A stretch of DNA of 64,000 nucleotides, taken from assembly GCA_030435675.1 (NCBI GenBank), contig CM059625.1:6758001-6822000 (forward strand), in the 5' to 3' direction. Shown here in pieces: positions 48,586 to 60,100 of this stretch. Made by a program: the position numbers and the translations under genes. Position 1 is the stretch's first letter; each line of letters opens with the position of its first letter. This stretch comes from Steinernema hermaphroditum (lineage: Eukaryota; Nematoda; Chromadorea; Rhabditida; Steinernematidae). Below the pieces are notes generated by a model. The model saw only the letters and a program-made list of their open reading frames with translations. It had not been told where the DNA came from and ran no database searches.

Positions 48586-49103
48586 TCATGCGAGGTGCCT
48601 GAAACATAAATCAATATTTGTCACAAGCAAATCGAACTCGGAAGGTGTGAGCGGAAGAAGTGGGAAAACAGGAAAACACGCGAAATCGCAAACGATCGCG
48701 AAGTTTCCGCGAGCGCCGATTCGAGTTTGGTCGCACGGCGATCTTTCCGCAGAAACCACGCTGGCGCCCGGGAGACCAGAAGCCGCCGGCAACGGTATTC
48801 TGGACCAATCAGCATGTTCCAGCCACCAACGAAGGGCACTTTGGCAATGCGGCGTCAGCTCAGGATGTTCGCGGCGGGACCACAGCCAAAGGATGTGCCA
48901 ACCCGCTTACCCCTTTTTTGGACACTCTCGTCCGCTCTCGCTTCGACGAACGCCCGTCGGTCTGTCGATATCACAGCTGTCACCTGATTCACTTATGGTG
49001 TTTCTGTTAGAGACATATACATCGAGTTCGCTTCTCTCACATTCATTCAGTACACACCGTTTTCACCACATCGCATGCTACTTTTACACATTACGGTATT
49101 TTA
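48586..49103. other. Spacer between ire-1 start and the second DEG/ENaC stop
   Basis: Contains overlapping open frames on both strands (to 164 codons on plus, 48647-49141) in GC-richer sequence, with no similarity. Probably holds the ire-1 promoter: an acceptor (gtttcag, AG at 48599-48600) lies 14 bases before the ire-1 ATG. Confidence 0.4.
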
Positions 49104-51468
49104 TTACAAATCGTCCATGCTCGCACGAGATCGAAGCTTAGCCTTCGGAGCGACCGCCAGGCACTTCATGAACAGCTCGAAGAACTCTCCCAGAGTTAGG
49201 AAAGACATTCCTACATAGAGGCCGAGCGTGCCACCGATGTTAGAGAGCAGGTCGAAGATGTCCATCGCGGGTGTCTCCGTGATTGACTGATAGTTTAGTT
49301 CCTAAATGAGTCTTTTTTTGAGAGTATGCCTTGTGTGACCACGAACCTCAAAGTAGACTTCGAGCTTGACGACATTTGTTCTTGCCTCATCTGCCTCCTT
49401 CATCATCTTCATGGTTTTCACCTGAGATCGCCACTCGTCTCTGACACTCTTGTAGTAACTTGTTCTGGGCCACAATGCAGTTGTGATACGTGCAACGTAG
49501 TCCTGTTCGTGACATGATTGAGGGCAGTCCTTTTCACAGAGACCCAGTTCAGTTGTTTGACTCAGAGACTAGAAATGAATACAAACTTGGAATACGCTAA
49601 ACTGAACGGCATTAACTGTAGATACTGGTTCAAAAGTGATCTTGTTTTGTGTTTATGCGTGATCTTTTGTCCGTAGGTTATATCGAGCGTCATGAAAGAC
49701 GTGGCCCTCTTTCGGTCCTATGTCTTAGGAACCTTGATTTCTGTAGCTACGAACTCGCTCATGTGGTCATGAAGGTGATCAACTGATATGACATCAAGAG
49801 TTTCTCAGATATAGGATGTCGTTATTAAGGGTGCCGAACGGAGAAGGTACTCACGTGTCTGACACATTGCACCGCCTCTTCGTAAACCATTTCACAGGCA
49901 TCCGGGATAGTCATGTTGAATTCGTCAGCGAAAAACTTTGCCTGATCCCTCGTTATAAAGCTCGCATCGACACACCCACAATCTTGTACAAGACGCCTTT
50001 GATAGCACGACTTGACACACGCCTGAGTGGTGTAGTTCAGAACATGATGTACAGCCCCGCCGTCTTCCAAATTCTCCTCATAGCTGAAGCACCGATACAT
50101 GCTTGCAGTCATTGCACAACCACTGCCAACCTTTGTTGGTAGATAGATGAATTCGCCCATGTGAGATGCGTTTTGTCAATGTCGCCACAGTCGGTTCCAT
50201 CATAGGGAAACGGCATTCGGGAGATTCGGACTTGTTTAACCGCCACCGAGGTGACGACCCCCGGAGAGATGGTAAAACCTTCGTCTTCGGGGAATGGAAC
50301 GTACTCTACTGGATGCACCTGTACACGGAATCCCGCGGCCGGCGAATGTTTCAGAAGATATTCCTTATCGTCCACATAAAGGGTGAGGGATAGCCCGTAG
50401 AATGGTCCAATGAAACTGCTGAACTGATCGCGGGCGACAATGATTGTGTAACAGTTGCCATACGTTCCGTGTTGCCACCTAAGAACGCCATTGAGCGCAC
50501 AATAATGACCTCATCAACCTCGTGAAATTAGCTGCCGTGCATTTGCTCGACTGGAAAGTGCAGTCGATTAGCATGTCCTCGAGACTGTGGCCCGCTTCTG
50601 TCACGTTGATCTAAATGCGTCCATAAAGTTTCTGGCTTAACGAGAAGCAAACATTTTTGTCATAGATGAGCTTTAGGTTCTTGTAGATCGTTTTCTGTTC
50701 TTTGGTGATGTAATCGGCGGGTTTCTTCGCTCTTCTATCACGTTCCCAATCTTCCTTGGTGAAATTCATCACCTGAAAGATCGCTATCATTGCGAGACGC
50801 AAAGAGCCGCAACCGCTGACCTCATCCAATTGCTTGATTTCCGCAAAAAGGTCGTAATGCTCAAGGAGCCAAGTGTTTCGGATGGGATTGAGATTGCATA
50901 TGGTGACGGCGGGGAAGGTAACGTTCGTGAGGTGCCGAATTCGAACTGATGTCTGTGTGGAATATTGGAAGTACTTATTCACAGCAATGTAGATTTGGTA
51001 CAGACAAATCGACCTGAAGACAATAGTATTCAAAACTGACGAGCTTAAGGGTTGCGTCTAGACGAAAATCAGAACTTGAACCCTTTTGCAAGACAATAAC
51101 CTTTCCTTTAGTTGCCAGCTTACTCTCAGTTCACTTTAAAAGAACTCGGTTTCAGTTGCAAACCACATGTGTTATCTCAGGAAACAATAGGTATTTTCTC
51201 TTATTTCTTAAAATCACAATAAATCAAAATTATTTATAACTAACCATGCAAACGCAATCGCAATAGTCCAGAACGTCCTTCTTCGACAGGTGTTAGAGCG
51301 GTGAACGAGGATGCAGCCATGAGCGGAGGTGTGCTCGGCGAAGTCCTTGACCAGCTTCAGCCGCTTCTTTTTGATCAGCCTCTCTTCCGCTTCGGAGAAA
51401 GCCATCTCTGCAGCCTCTGGAACAGACATCTCCAATCGGACTGAATTGGAACCACATGACCACTTCAC
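49104..51468 (-). CDS. DEG/ENaC sodium channel subunit (second copy)
   Basis: The first exon (51468 downward) carries a cytosolic head with KDFAEHTSAHGCILVHR and RRTFWTIAIAFAWL (helix 1). The next starts with YQIYIAVNKYFQYSTQTSVR and has the hallmark FPAVTICNLNPIRNTW. Downstream exons supply a long extracellular part. The C-terminal palm has CAMTASMYRC, QACVKSCYQRRLVQDCGC and ACEMVYEEAVQC. The last exons give EVYFEELNYQSITETPAM and helix 2, GGTLGLYVGMSFLTLGEF (selectivity G-M-S), ending KAKLRSRASMDDL at TAA 49104-49106. It is clearly a different subunit from the nested gene; their sequences differ beyond family motifs. Two ATGs 42 bases apart in the first exon could serve as start; I give the upstream one. 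Confidence 0.88.
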
Positions 51469-52420
51469 GCCTCTAGTTCAATCGGGAACGTTGGAAAAAA
51501 CATTAGTGAAGACTCACACAAGCAAGAAACAGTGAAGAAGACAAATGCCGAAAGCACTAACTGGCCGCCAATCAGGTGTCGAGGTAGAGCCCCGATCTAG
51601 TGATTAATCACAAAGCAGTTCAGGTTGACTCTAGTGCAGGCGAAGGCGTCACAACGATCTGTCTTCATAGTAAGTTCTTCACGTGACATCACAGAGCGGC
51701 CTCTGTCCAGCCGATTCCGCTCTTCCTTATTCCGTATTTGAATAATTGTGCTAATAGAACAATTAGCTGATGGATTCGAAAGCGAGCCGCATTGCGCAAT
51801 ACGGTCAATTTGTCCCCTTAACCATTAACATAATACTTAAGGCGCGACCACTTAAAAGGGCAAACGAGAAGCGGAGGGCGTGTCTGGCCGGTGACAAATC
51901 ACATTTTGGATCAGAACTGACTTGTCTAATAAAAACTATGTTATGTAAAATGTAATAACATCTTTAATTTAAACGTAGATTCCTATCATGAAGTGGACAT
52001 AACTGTAGTCTTCTGTAAGCTGTCCACAAGAAACAAATTCTCCTCATTGTTATACGAGTTCGAAAGAGAGATGATGGATGGCCTATTGAGAGGGGTAAGT
52101 ACACTAATACCGGCCTTAATTACCAATATAGCGCTTTTGGGAGGGGAGCCCTTAAGACGGGAAAATTAGCATTTTATTGGAGATGACGTTGCCGGAGAAG
52201 GTGGAGAGATATCTCGTTCATGCAAGTAGGAGAAATTGACATGACCAGTCATAAACATCTGCAATGTTTAAATCTTTCGAGAGAATCAGCTGCTTGTAAA
52301 CAGAACATGAATTTTGCCAAACAATAAGCTGAACGATCTCAGCGTTTGAAGATGTTTCAAAATAACGTCGGAACATAATGTTTATGCATTTGTATACATA
52401 CATACTTACACAATGTACAC
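51469..52420. other. Intergenic, AT-rich
   Basis: No supported gene or repeat. Short frames only. Confidence 0.5.
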
Positions 52421-53529
52421 TTAGATTTCGGCTCGACTCATGTATCCTTCTTGAACGCTACTTAGAATACACCTCCCACGTACATCGAAGATTTGAGCGT
52501 CTATCATGTAGCGGTTATTGCTGTGAATCTCGCAGCTTGAGTTGTAAAGATACCATCCCATAGGCTGTAATATATATCAGGAATGGACATTAGCAGCGAA
52601 GACCTACATCAACGTCGTTGAGTTCATGGAAAGTGACCATGTGATTTAGAGAAGCTCCAATACCGAACTCGTGTTCTTGATGATATGTGAGCAGATTGAT
52701 GTGGGCAGCAACGGCTACCAGGTAGTCAGATATCATAATCACAATAGAAACGCCATCGATGTTAGCAACCTCTTCGTCGTTTCTGTACACCTTGCCGATC
52801 TTGCACCATACTTGCAGTGCTTTTCGATCCATCGGTTGACTTGTAATGTGCCTGATATCTACAGGTCTGATTTCGAAGAAACCGTTCTTGACAAGGAGGT
52901 TCAGGAACTGCCAAGGATGGTGCTCCTCGATCGTTTTTAGATGTTTCTCATGTGGTTCGTGCGACAACGGCGATTTAACGCCGTTCATACTGTAGACTGA
53001 CTCACTGAGTAAATCGTTCGCATCTCCAAACTAAATGATTCTGAACTGTTTGTGGACAAGGACGTTTCACCCACTCTGATCTTAGAGGTTGCGATTTGCC
53101 TTTCTTCTTGAAATACGTGGGCAACGGCAAAGTCGGATTCCGGAATCATTTCAACGTGCACTTCAATTGGCTGTGCAGTGTGGCCTAAAGTTTTGCGGTC
53201 TTTTTCAGTTCAAGCATGTCATTTTTTCGTGGCATCCTATCGCTCGGGTGCACATGGGTAAAGATCTACTTACCGGGCGCGACAAAATTCACCTTCACGG
53301 TAAGCACCAGACAGTTGTGATTGACTAGCTTTACGGCTTGTACAATCTGTGATGCTATCTGTCCTCCAAACACCCGACTCACTTTCGCCCCACCAAGATG
53401 AGGTGCATTAAATCTAAAAAAATCGCCTTCTGTCTCTGCGTGATCAAGCTGTACAACCAACCTCACTCTATTCCTACCCAGTCGAATAGGCGAAAAAACG
53501 GCCGACATTGAGCGCTCCGTTCTGCTCAT
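52421..53529 (-). CDS. Acyl-CoA thioesterase, ACOT8/TesB type
   Basis: Double-hotdog thioesterase that hydrolyses acyl-CoA, usually in peroxisomes. The first hotdog has GGAKVSRVFGGQIASQIVQA and LVNHNCLVLTVKVNFVAPG, followed by an exon with EVHVEMIPESDFAVAHVF. The second hotdog reads FFEIRPVDIRHITSQPMDRK and VWCKIGKVYRND. The catalytic Asp is in VIMISDYLVAVAAH. The Ser/Thr region is GASLNHMVTFHE, where the usual SLDH is SLNH. The catalytic Gln is in SSVQEGYMSRAEI at the end (TAA 52421-52423). The middle exon boundary near 53000 is not settled: the frame hits a stop shortly before MNGVKSPLSH unless an intron is removed. The end RAEI is not a classical peroxisomal SKL signal. The start ATG is at 53527-53529. 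Confidence 0.85.
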
Positions 53530-54802
53530 TGCAGCACAAGGAAATGCGAGCTGAGAGGCGTGATGAGAGGACGAGGATGACTACAGAAAGTGTATTATGA
53601 TGAGACGCTCTTATAGTTTGAATGGAGACACTGTTGCGCGGATATCGCAGCGGATGATAGAAAACAGCAAGAGTTTCTATGATCTATTTCATACTGGGTG
53701 GTACCCATGATTTAGAACAAATGATTGATACGACAATTTGGAACGTTTCATATCAATCCATGGAAATATCACAACAGCGGTTAAGACCTAAATCGTTAGA
53801 AAAGCCTCATGAAAGAAGATTACCCTGATCACTTGCGAGAACGTTCAATTTACCTTCAAGAGAACCGACTAGTTATGGACATTGTTGCCCACTGCTATAT
53901 TTTTATGCAAAGGGATTTGAGTAGTAATTGTGATTGCCTGTAGGGGTGTACTGGTTTTTGCTGGGACGAGATTATCCAGGCCTGAAATGATATGCGCGTC
54001 TAAAACATAATAAACAACGTTTATTCAACTCTACCGAATAAACACTTTCAAACTTCAACCTTCAAATAACAGGAACAACCACGGGGTACGGTCCGATACA
54101 GACCAAGCCCTCCCACTGCCAACTGTCAAGGAACAACAACAAGAAAAGAAGGAAAGGAACAGAGAAAGTCTCAACGGAAGAAGCACAAGAAACGGAACTA
54201 ACAACTAACAATTCAGGGAACGTACAACAAGAACCAACAACGATAACAACAACTATGACATGGAAAAGATCAACAAACAGAACCCAACAACTCAGAACAT
54301 TTGATAACACGTGGAACGCTCGACGCCGCGTGGTCTACAAGGACCACCTGGTCGATCTCTTCGCTTCTCTCATTACCCGAAGAAAACAACATTAACAACC
54401 GCGTAAGAAGGTCAACAACAAATAACAACAACAACCAACAACGCCCGAGTACAAAGTGTTCTAAAGCAAAGAGGGGGAGACCCGGCAGAGAGAGAGAGGA
54501 GAGATGAACGCAAGCGACCTACAGAAGGCGTCGGCACTTTGTCATGGAGGTCTGTCTGCGATAAAGCAGAGCAGGAAATGTTAAGAAATGAATGAGTGAA
54601 GGACGGCAGAAAAACTCGTAGAATAGCAACTTGAAAAAGTTGAAACCGGCTATCAATACCAAAGATCGACGAAATCTGAAATGTTATTGATTAATTAATC
54701 GTGTTCTATTCTTGATGCGGATAAGTTGTTTGTGTTTTTCACGCTTGACGCGTTCCCAGAAAGCGTGCGGTAAACAAAGTCACTCGTGCCATGATGCATA
54801 AG
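53530..54802. other. Intergenic with AAC-rich low-complexity stretch
   Basis: From about 54130 to 54460 the plus strand is rich in aacaac units, giving valine-rich readings on the other strand. A purine-rich gagaga run follows at 54488-54503. No gene recognised. Confidence 0.5.
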
Positions 54803-57140
54803 CTATTTCCCGCAGAGCTTGTTTACGATTTTCACTAATAACGAAAGCTGGAGAGCACCTCCAAATATGAAAAGCGGCTTACTGTTTAGCTCGGCGTCCC
54901 TTCCCTCGAGAAGAGAGTCCCAGCGATCTTTTTCGCAACTGAGATTCAAAATAACATCTTGGATGAAATCGCGTGTGCTTTCGATGGAGAACTCGGAGTA
55001 TGTCGACGCAAAGTCGAACGTTCCCGTACGGCAGATTTCACTCTAAAAAGGCGATATGCACGTACTGGAACGACGTGCAGGACGTACCATGCAGGGGTTG
55101 TTGTGCAAGAAGCGACGGACGAACTCCAGCATGAACGGTCCGCCATCGTTCGTTCGCTTTTGTTGCGGCAACGAAGTCGGCAGAACGGTGCGGAACAGCT
55201 CGGGACTCTCGGCCAGCGGTCGTTGGAAACGACGGCTGTACTCAAACTAAACAGACATCTGCTAGAAAGAGGCCTCTTTCGTGTTTCTTACGTGGAGATA
55301 GTTCTTGATCGTATCGCCGATATCATCAATCGATCGTCTTTCGATTATCTGAGAGTCAAATATCAACACGAACGGCTTTTGATCAACCAACTCGGTGAAA
55401 TCGACATTTACTGAACTCAGATAGTCGCTGATTGGCAGCGAGTCAGGATTCAGAACCAGAAATGGTAAAGAAACCACCGCCACCGACCTGCAATTGTCAT
55501 ATCTACAGTGATCGGCGTCACATTTCGCTCTCTTACCAGTGCTCCCACTCATTGATGGGGATCACGAGAAAATCGTGATCGAAGAGATCCACATTTTGTA
55601 CCCATTTCCGAAGCTTCCCGTAACCCTCTTTGGTGAAACTATTTCTGGAAGAACACGCTCGCAGCTCTTGCCAGAACAACGTCGGGAATGCAAAAACCCG
55701 CGCCGCCCTAAACACATGTACTTTGCCTCATTGCACAACGTGGCGAAAGGTCTCACGCTTTGTCCGGAAGCTCGTGTTCAATGACGTGATTGATGAAAAA
55801 GTCGACAATCGTGTCATTGATGTGATCGTCTTCACCCAGGCATAAATAATCCGCCACGCTGATGGACATGGACATTTGAGGGAATCGAATTTTCAAGATC
55901 TCGGTTGTCGTATCGATGAAACCCGTTTCACTCTAAAAGAGGCAGTTTTCAAGGACGAAATTTAAAGCCCAAAGGCTTGGAATCTACACATATCGAGCAT
56001 GAGAACGTTTACTTACTTGAAGAAAGCCGAGTTGTTGACTACTAGATGGAACAGTGTGCGTGAAGGATGAGTCGGAAGCCGAGCTCATCTCGCGCTCGTA
56101 GTCGCTATCACAAACGCTCTCTCCATTCTCGTTCTCGGCCATCTCGTGTTCACCTTCGAATTGGTCCTTTTGACCGTACTCGCGCACACACTTGATGGCC
56201 CAGTCACTAAATATCTCTTTGCTACTGTTCCTTTGCTTTACGTTAGCCTACATCATTTTTCTGCGCTCCGGCTGTCTCACTCTTCCGTAGTTGAAGCGCC
56301 TTCTTTCCCGTTTCCTGATTTGCATGAGGAAAATCCGTTTCGAGAGATAGTCCCGAGAGAACCAACGATTTCTGCGCAAGTTGCGAATTCGCGAAAAGCC
56401 CTACAAACGGCTGTTTGCTGTGGGCTACGCGAAAAGCCACTCACGTTGTTCTCCTCTTTCCTTCGGTGCAGTTGTAAACCTTGCCAAGTTGGAGATAACA
56501 CAAAATCGTCAATTGGGTAGTCGCAGATCGCCATGGAGTTGACGCCATCATGCAGCAACGCGGACAGCGCAAACATGTCCTCGTGGCCGTAGAAGTAGCC
56601 CAACTGAAAGAGGCTTGTAAACAAAGAGGCTTCGTCTTGAACTCGCTCACCTGCTTCAGCGAGGTTGATGGAATCCCCACTGAGGACGATGACGAATAGC
56701 CCGACGAGTACCAATCATGCAAATCCATGATGAAGCCAGTGTGACCCTGTAGCAAAAGATGATTCCGTTTTTGACATCCGAACGCGCACAATACTCATAG
56801 CGGCTTCTCTATATCGGTGATAGAGACTGCCGTGCTTCCACACGGGCACTCCGCAAGCCTCTCGCGAGTCTCGACACTCCTCTCCACATTTGTTCTTTCG
56901 CAAACCTCGCCGTCTCTTCGCGAGCACTTTAACATCTCATAAGCGCAACGCGACGGATATTCGCTGGAAGTAGTATCCGCTGTGGACACTTTTAGTTGCT
57001 CCGTCCGCTCCCGCATAAGGTAGCACCATTTGCATGTTGCCGATAGACAACAAAGACACTTCGCCATCGATACGGTCGCCTACGGCGAGAAAAGTCATAA
57101 GGGCGACGACAGGTACGTCGAGTAAAAGTGCAGCAGACAT
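54803..57140 (-). CDS. SENP6/7-like Ulp1-family protein with catalytic Cys replaced (pseudoprotease)
   Basis: SENP/Ulp enzymes remove SUMO using a Cys-His-Asp triad. The C-terminal peptidase domain is recognisable in order: DYLCLGEDDHINDTIVDFFI (about 55850), FRAARVFAFPTLFWQEL, and KLRKWVQNVDLFDHDFLVIP followed by INEWEHW (His). Next is PFVLIFDSQII (Asp), then KNYLH/FEYSRRF across the 55255-55290 intron, then SLPQQKRTNDGGPFMLEFV. The family has PQQ..DCG here, with Cys as nucleophile; in this gene it is D-G-G, codon GGC at 55142-55144 on the minus strand. The rest of the domain is well kept up to TAG 54803-54805. The N-terminal part (about 56000-57140) is serine-rich and acidic, with uncertain exon joins; the start at 57140 is a guess. 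It is predicted to bind SUMO but not to cleave. Confidence 0.8.
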
Positions 57141-60100
57141 CGGCGGTTACACATGAACGCAAGAGTCGTCTGAGACGCTCGCTGCGAGTAATTTATCTTT
57201 TTTCTTCTCCCCGACCTAGCAATGACGAAAAGTTTAATTCCCTACTTATGCAGATGGAAGAATCCGGATAAGATTGCTTTTTAGCGCTCCTATCGGAAAC
57301 AGAGTCTATATTTAGATGGCCAAACGGAAGCGCAGGTGAAAGGTGTAAACACTTTCTTTGGAAAGCGCTGTAAAGCAGGGGAAGGGCTGGGGAGAAGAAC
57401 GTGAAGGACGTATGCGTGCGAGAGAACCTGATAAGATTAGCATTTTTGTTCGGCGTACAGGCATCGTATGGCAAGAGTTTCAAGCGAATCCAATTGGCGA
57501 TGAGATTTAGAACAATGGCGCACGGGGTTATCCGCATATTAAGTGGGAGGGCACTAAAGTGCATCACTGATGTTGCGATCGTTCCTGTTTCAGATAGTGA
57601 CGGGGAGAAGTTCGATGTCTGATAGCAAGAGCAACGGCGCGGCGGCCGCTTGAAGAGAAAAGAGAAAGTGGAAAGATGCGCGAAGGGTATGCAAGCGGCG
57701 GCGGCGGCGCTAGATGTCGCCGCGGACGACGGCGCTGCCGCGCCGACTCTGTCGGTCGTTGTCGCCGTCCAGCGGTCGCGCCGGTTGGCGAGAAGTTAGG
57801 AAAGACGCAGGAGATGCCGTGCACGACAGTGCGGGGTGGCGATTCGCCAGCCAGGCAGCGCCAGGTCCATCCCCGATGGGCGCTACTCGACCGCCTCGAC
57901 GTCATTGTTTGCTCGCCTTCCGCGCTTGGTGCTGTCGGAGACGATAAAATCAGGCTGTTGCCTGCGAGCGAGCGGTGACTGGGTTGGAGTCGCCGGTTGA
58001 GGAAGAGAAAAAAGGAGAGTGCAACACGAGGTAGGGGCATCGCAGTGCAACTAAGTCACTCATCCGCCGCTGCCAAAAAATGAAATCTGCCCACAACGAG
58101 CGCCCGCCAGCCGTTCCACGGCGTTTCTTATTCAGCGCCCCAGTCAACGGTTGCACAACAATGCATTTCCCTCGTTTCACTATTTCGGCAAAGGGTAGCC
58201 AGACCCACCCTCCAGAACGCGCTGTCAGCCGGCGGGTGGGATCCCAGCGCGCAAAAAGGGATGACGTAGCAGAGAAAGAAAGTCACCTTCGCAACATTAG
58301 CTTTTTCTAGCCTCACAGATAGAAACAAGCGACACATGATGATGAGTTAGTGGGAGTGTCACGGCCCATACGTTGCTATCGGACGCCAGACCGATATGGC
58401 GCTGATAAAACCGGTTGGATTGGGCGACGTGGCCCATTCGGGCCATTCCGAGAACAACTCGACTTCTACGGCGTCAAGCTACTGCTGCACACAAAGACTT
58501 CTTCAGCGTGGGAGCCGAAGACGGAAGACCCGCAAATACGACGGCGGCCACATGGCGGTCGAACGAGTTCTTTAGATGAAAAGTGGCTGTTTTCAACGGA
58601 TGGTCGTGAAAATACCTTCCAGAGAGCATAAATATTTACCTCTTTTAAGATAAACACACGTGTTGTTTCGTTCTAGAGCGGTATAGGTGCGGCACTGCTA
58701 CAGGCAGATCTGTTCAAAACATCAGAAAAGAAAAAAAAAGAAAGAGACCGACCGACAGGATGCGGACCCAAGCGACGTCCGATCGAACGGCGCCTCGTGT
58801 ATTGGTTCTGCGTCGTCGCTGCGCTATGCCGATCGATTCAGCTTCGAAAAAAAAGCGATTGACAAACAAAACGCCACTCCTAACTCTTAAGGACAATTGA
58901 AAAAAAACAGAAAAACATGGATCTGGTTTGAAGCGCCGGTCTGAGGGTGTCTGTGTCAATAGGGGCCAACGGTTCGTTATCTCAGACCGTTTCTTAAAAA
59001 AGTAAATCTGGAGAAAGATTCTGTAACCTTGGAAGGGGGTCGGAGCCGGCTCCGGCTTTGCTCCCATTGGACCAGCTTGGTTCTGAACTCAAATTCCTCT
59101 GGCTCAGGCGCTCTTCGCATCATTAGCTTCAGTTTTCTAGTTTCTAGCTTTTCTCGCAATCATAAGAACAGTCCCCCTGAAAGTTGCAGAAAACTAAAGA
59201 CGGTTCCGCACCTAGAACAACATCTTCCGATCAAGAATCCTTCGTCGAAAGCAATTAAGGTAATTACAGGGCTGCGTTTTGTTTACTTCCTTTCTGGAAA
59301 GTGCATCTATAGTGCATAGCAGTTTACACGTAAAAGGTCATCCTTAAGATGCGGATTAGTAGAGATGCAACGTTATGCAACCCAAAAACATATCCACTTT
59401 ACCAAGTGACGAAAGAGATAAAGGAGGATTATCACAATTACTTCGTGACAACAGTTCCACTGTCTGTGCTTGGGACAATCGCGAAAAGACAAAGAGATAA
59501 GAACAGAAGTAATAATTGTCTGTGAACCGAAAGTCCATATCAGAAAGAACACGATACTGCCGCACTTCTCTTTCTTGTTCTACTACGGTAGTGTCTTAAG
59601 TCGCGGCTAGTTTTCAACGTTGGCACACCTCAGCGACAAAGAAGCGACGATGAACCTCGGTCAACGGTTCGTCCTAGCACACTTTTAGCACCAATTCTAT
59701 CGTTTTAATGTCCCTTCATCGTCGACAACGCAACATTTCCATTCGCCCGAGGATCGTCCGCAATCACTGTGTTTGCAGAGTACAGTGGCCATGTCAGCTT
59801 TTTACCGCCTTACGCACGAGATCATCTTCTCCGCGTCTTGTCAATCCAAGCGGTAATTACAGATAGATTAGAGGGTTTTTAATCTCCCTAGCTCCAGTCA
59901 GAAGAGTCCAATTGGTGTTGCAGCTATTTTTGTAAAGATAACCATACGGATGTTATCTCATTGTTTTTATCACTTTTCATCATTGGTCTTTGCAACTCTG
60001 CTTCGGGTATGCTTCGTTCCCAGGGCGTTTTGTGGCTACCCAGTTGTACCGCTTTATTCATGTACAAAAAGACATAAGAGAATCGTGGCGTTGTTCCTAA

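Noticed and set aside
48647..49141. 164-codon plus-strand frame
   Set aside because: Overlaps the 3' end of the DEG/ENaC gene and the ire-1 5' flank; three frames are open together in GC-rich DNA and none has similarity.
54062..54310. Valine-rich minus-strand membrane-like protein
   Set aside because: It is the complement of an aac-repeat low-complexity tract.
57564..58040. 158-codon minus-strand and 100-codon plus-strand arginine/proline-rich frames
   Set aside because: They overlap on both strands in a CpG-rich block, where stops are rare by composition; no domain or splice support.
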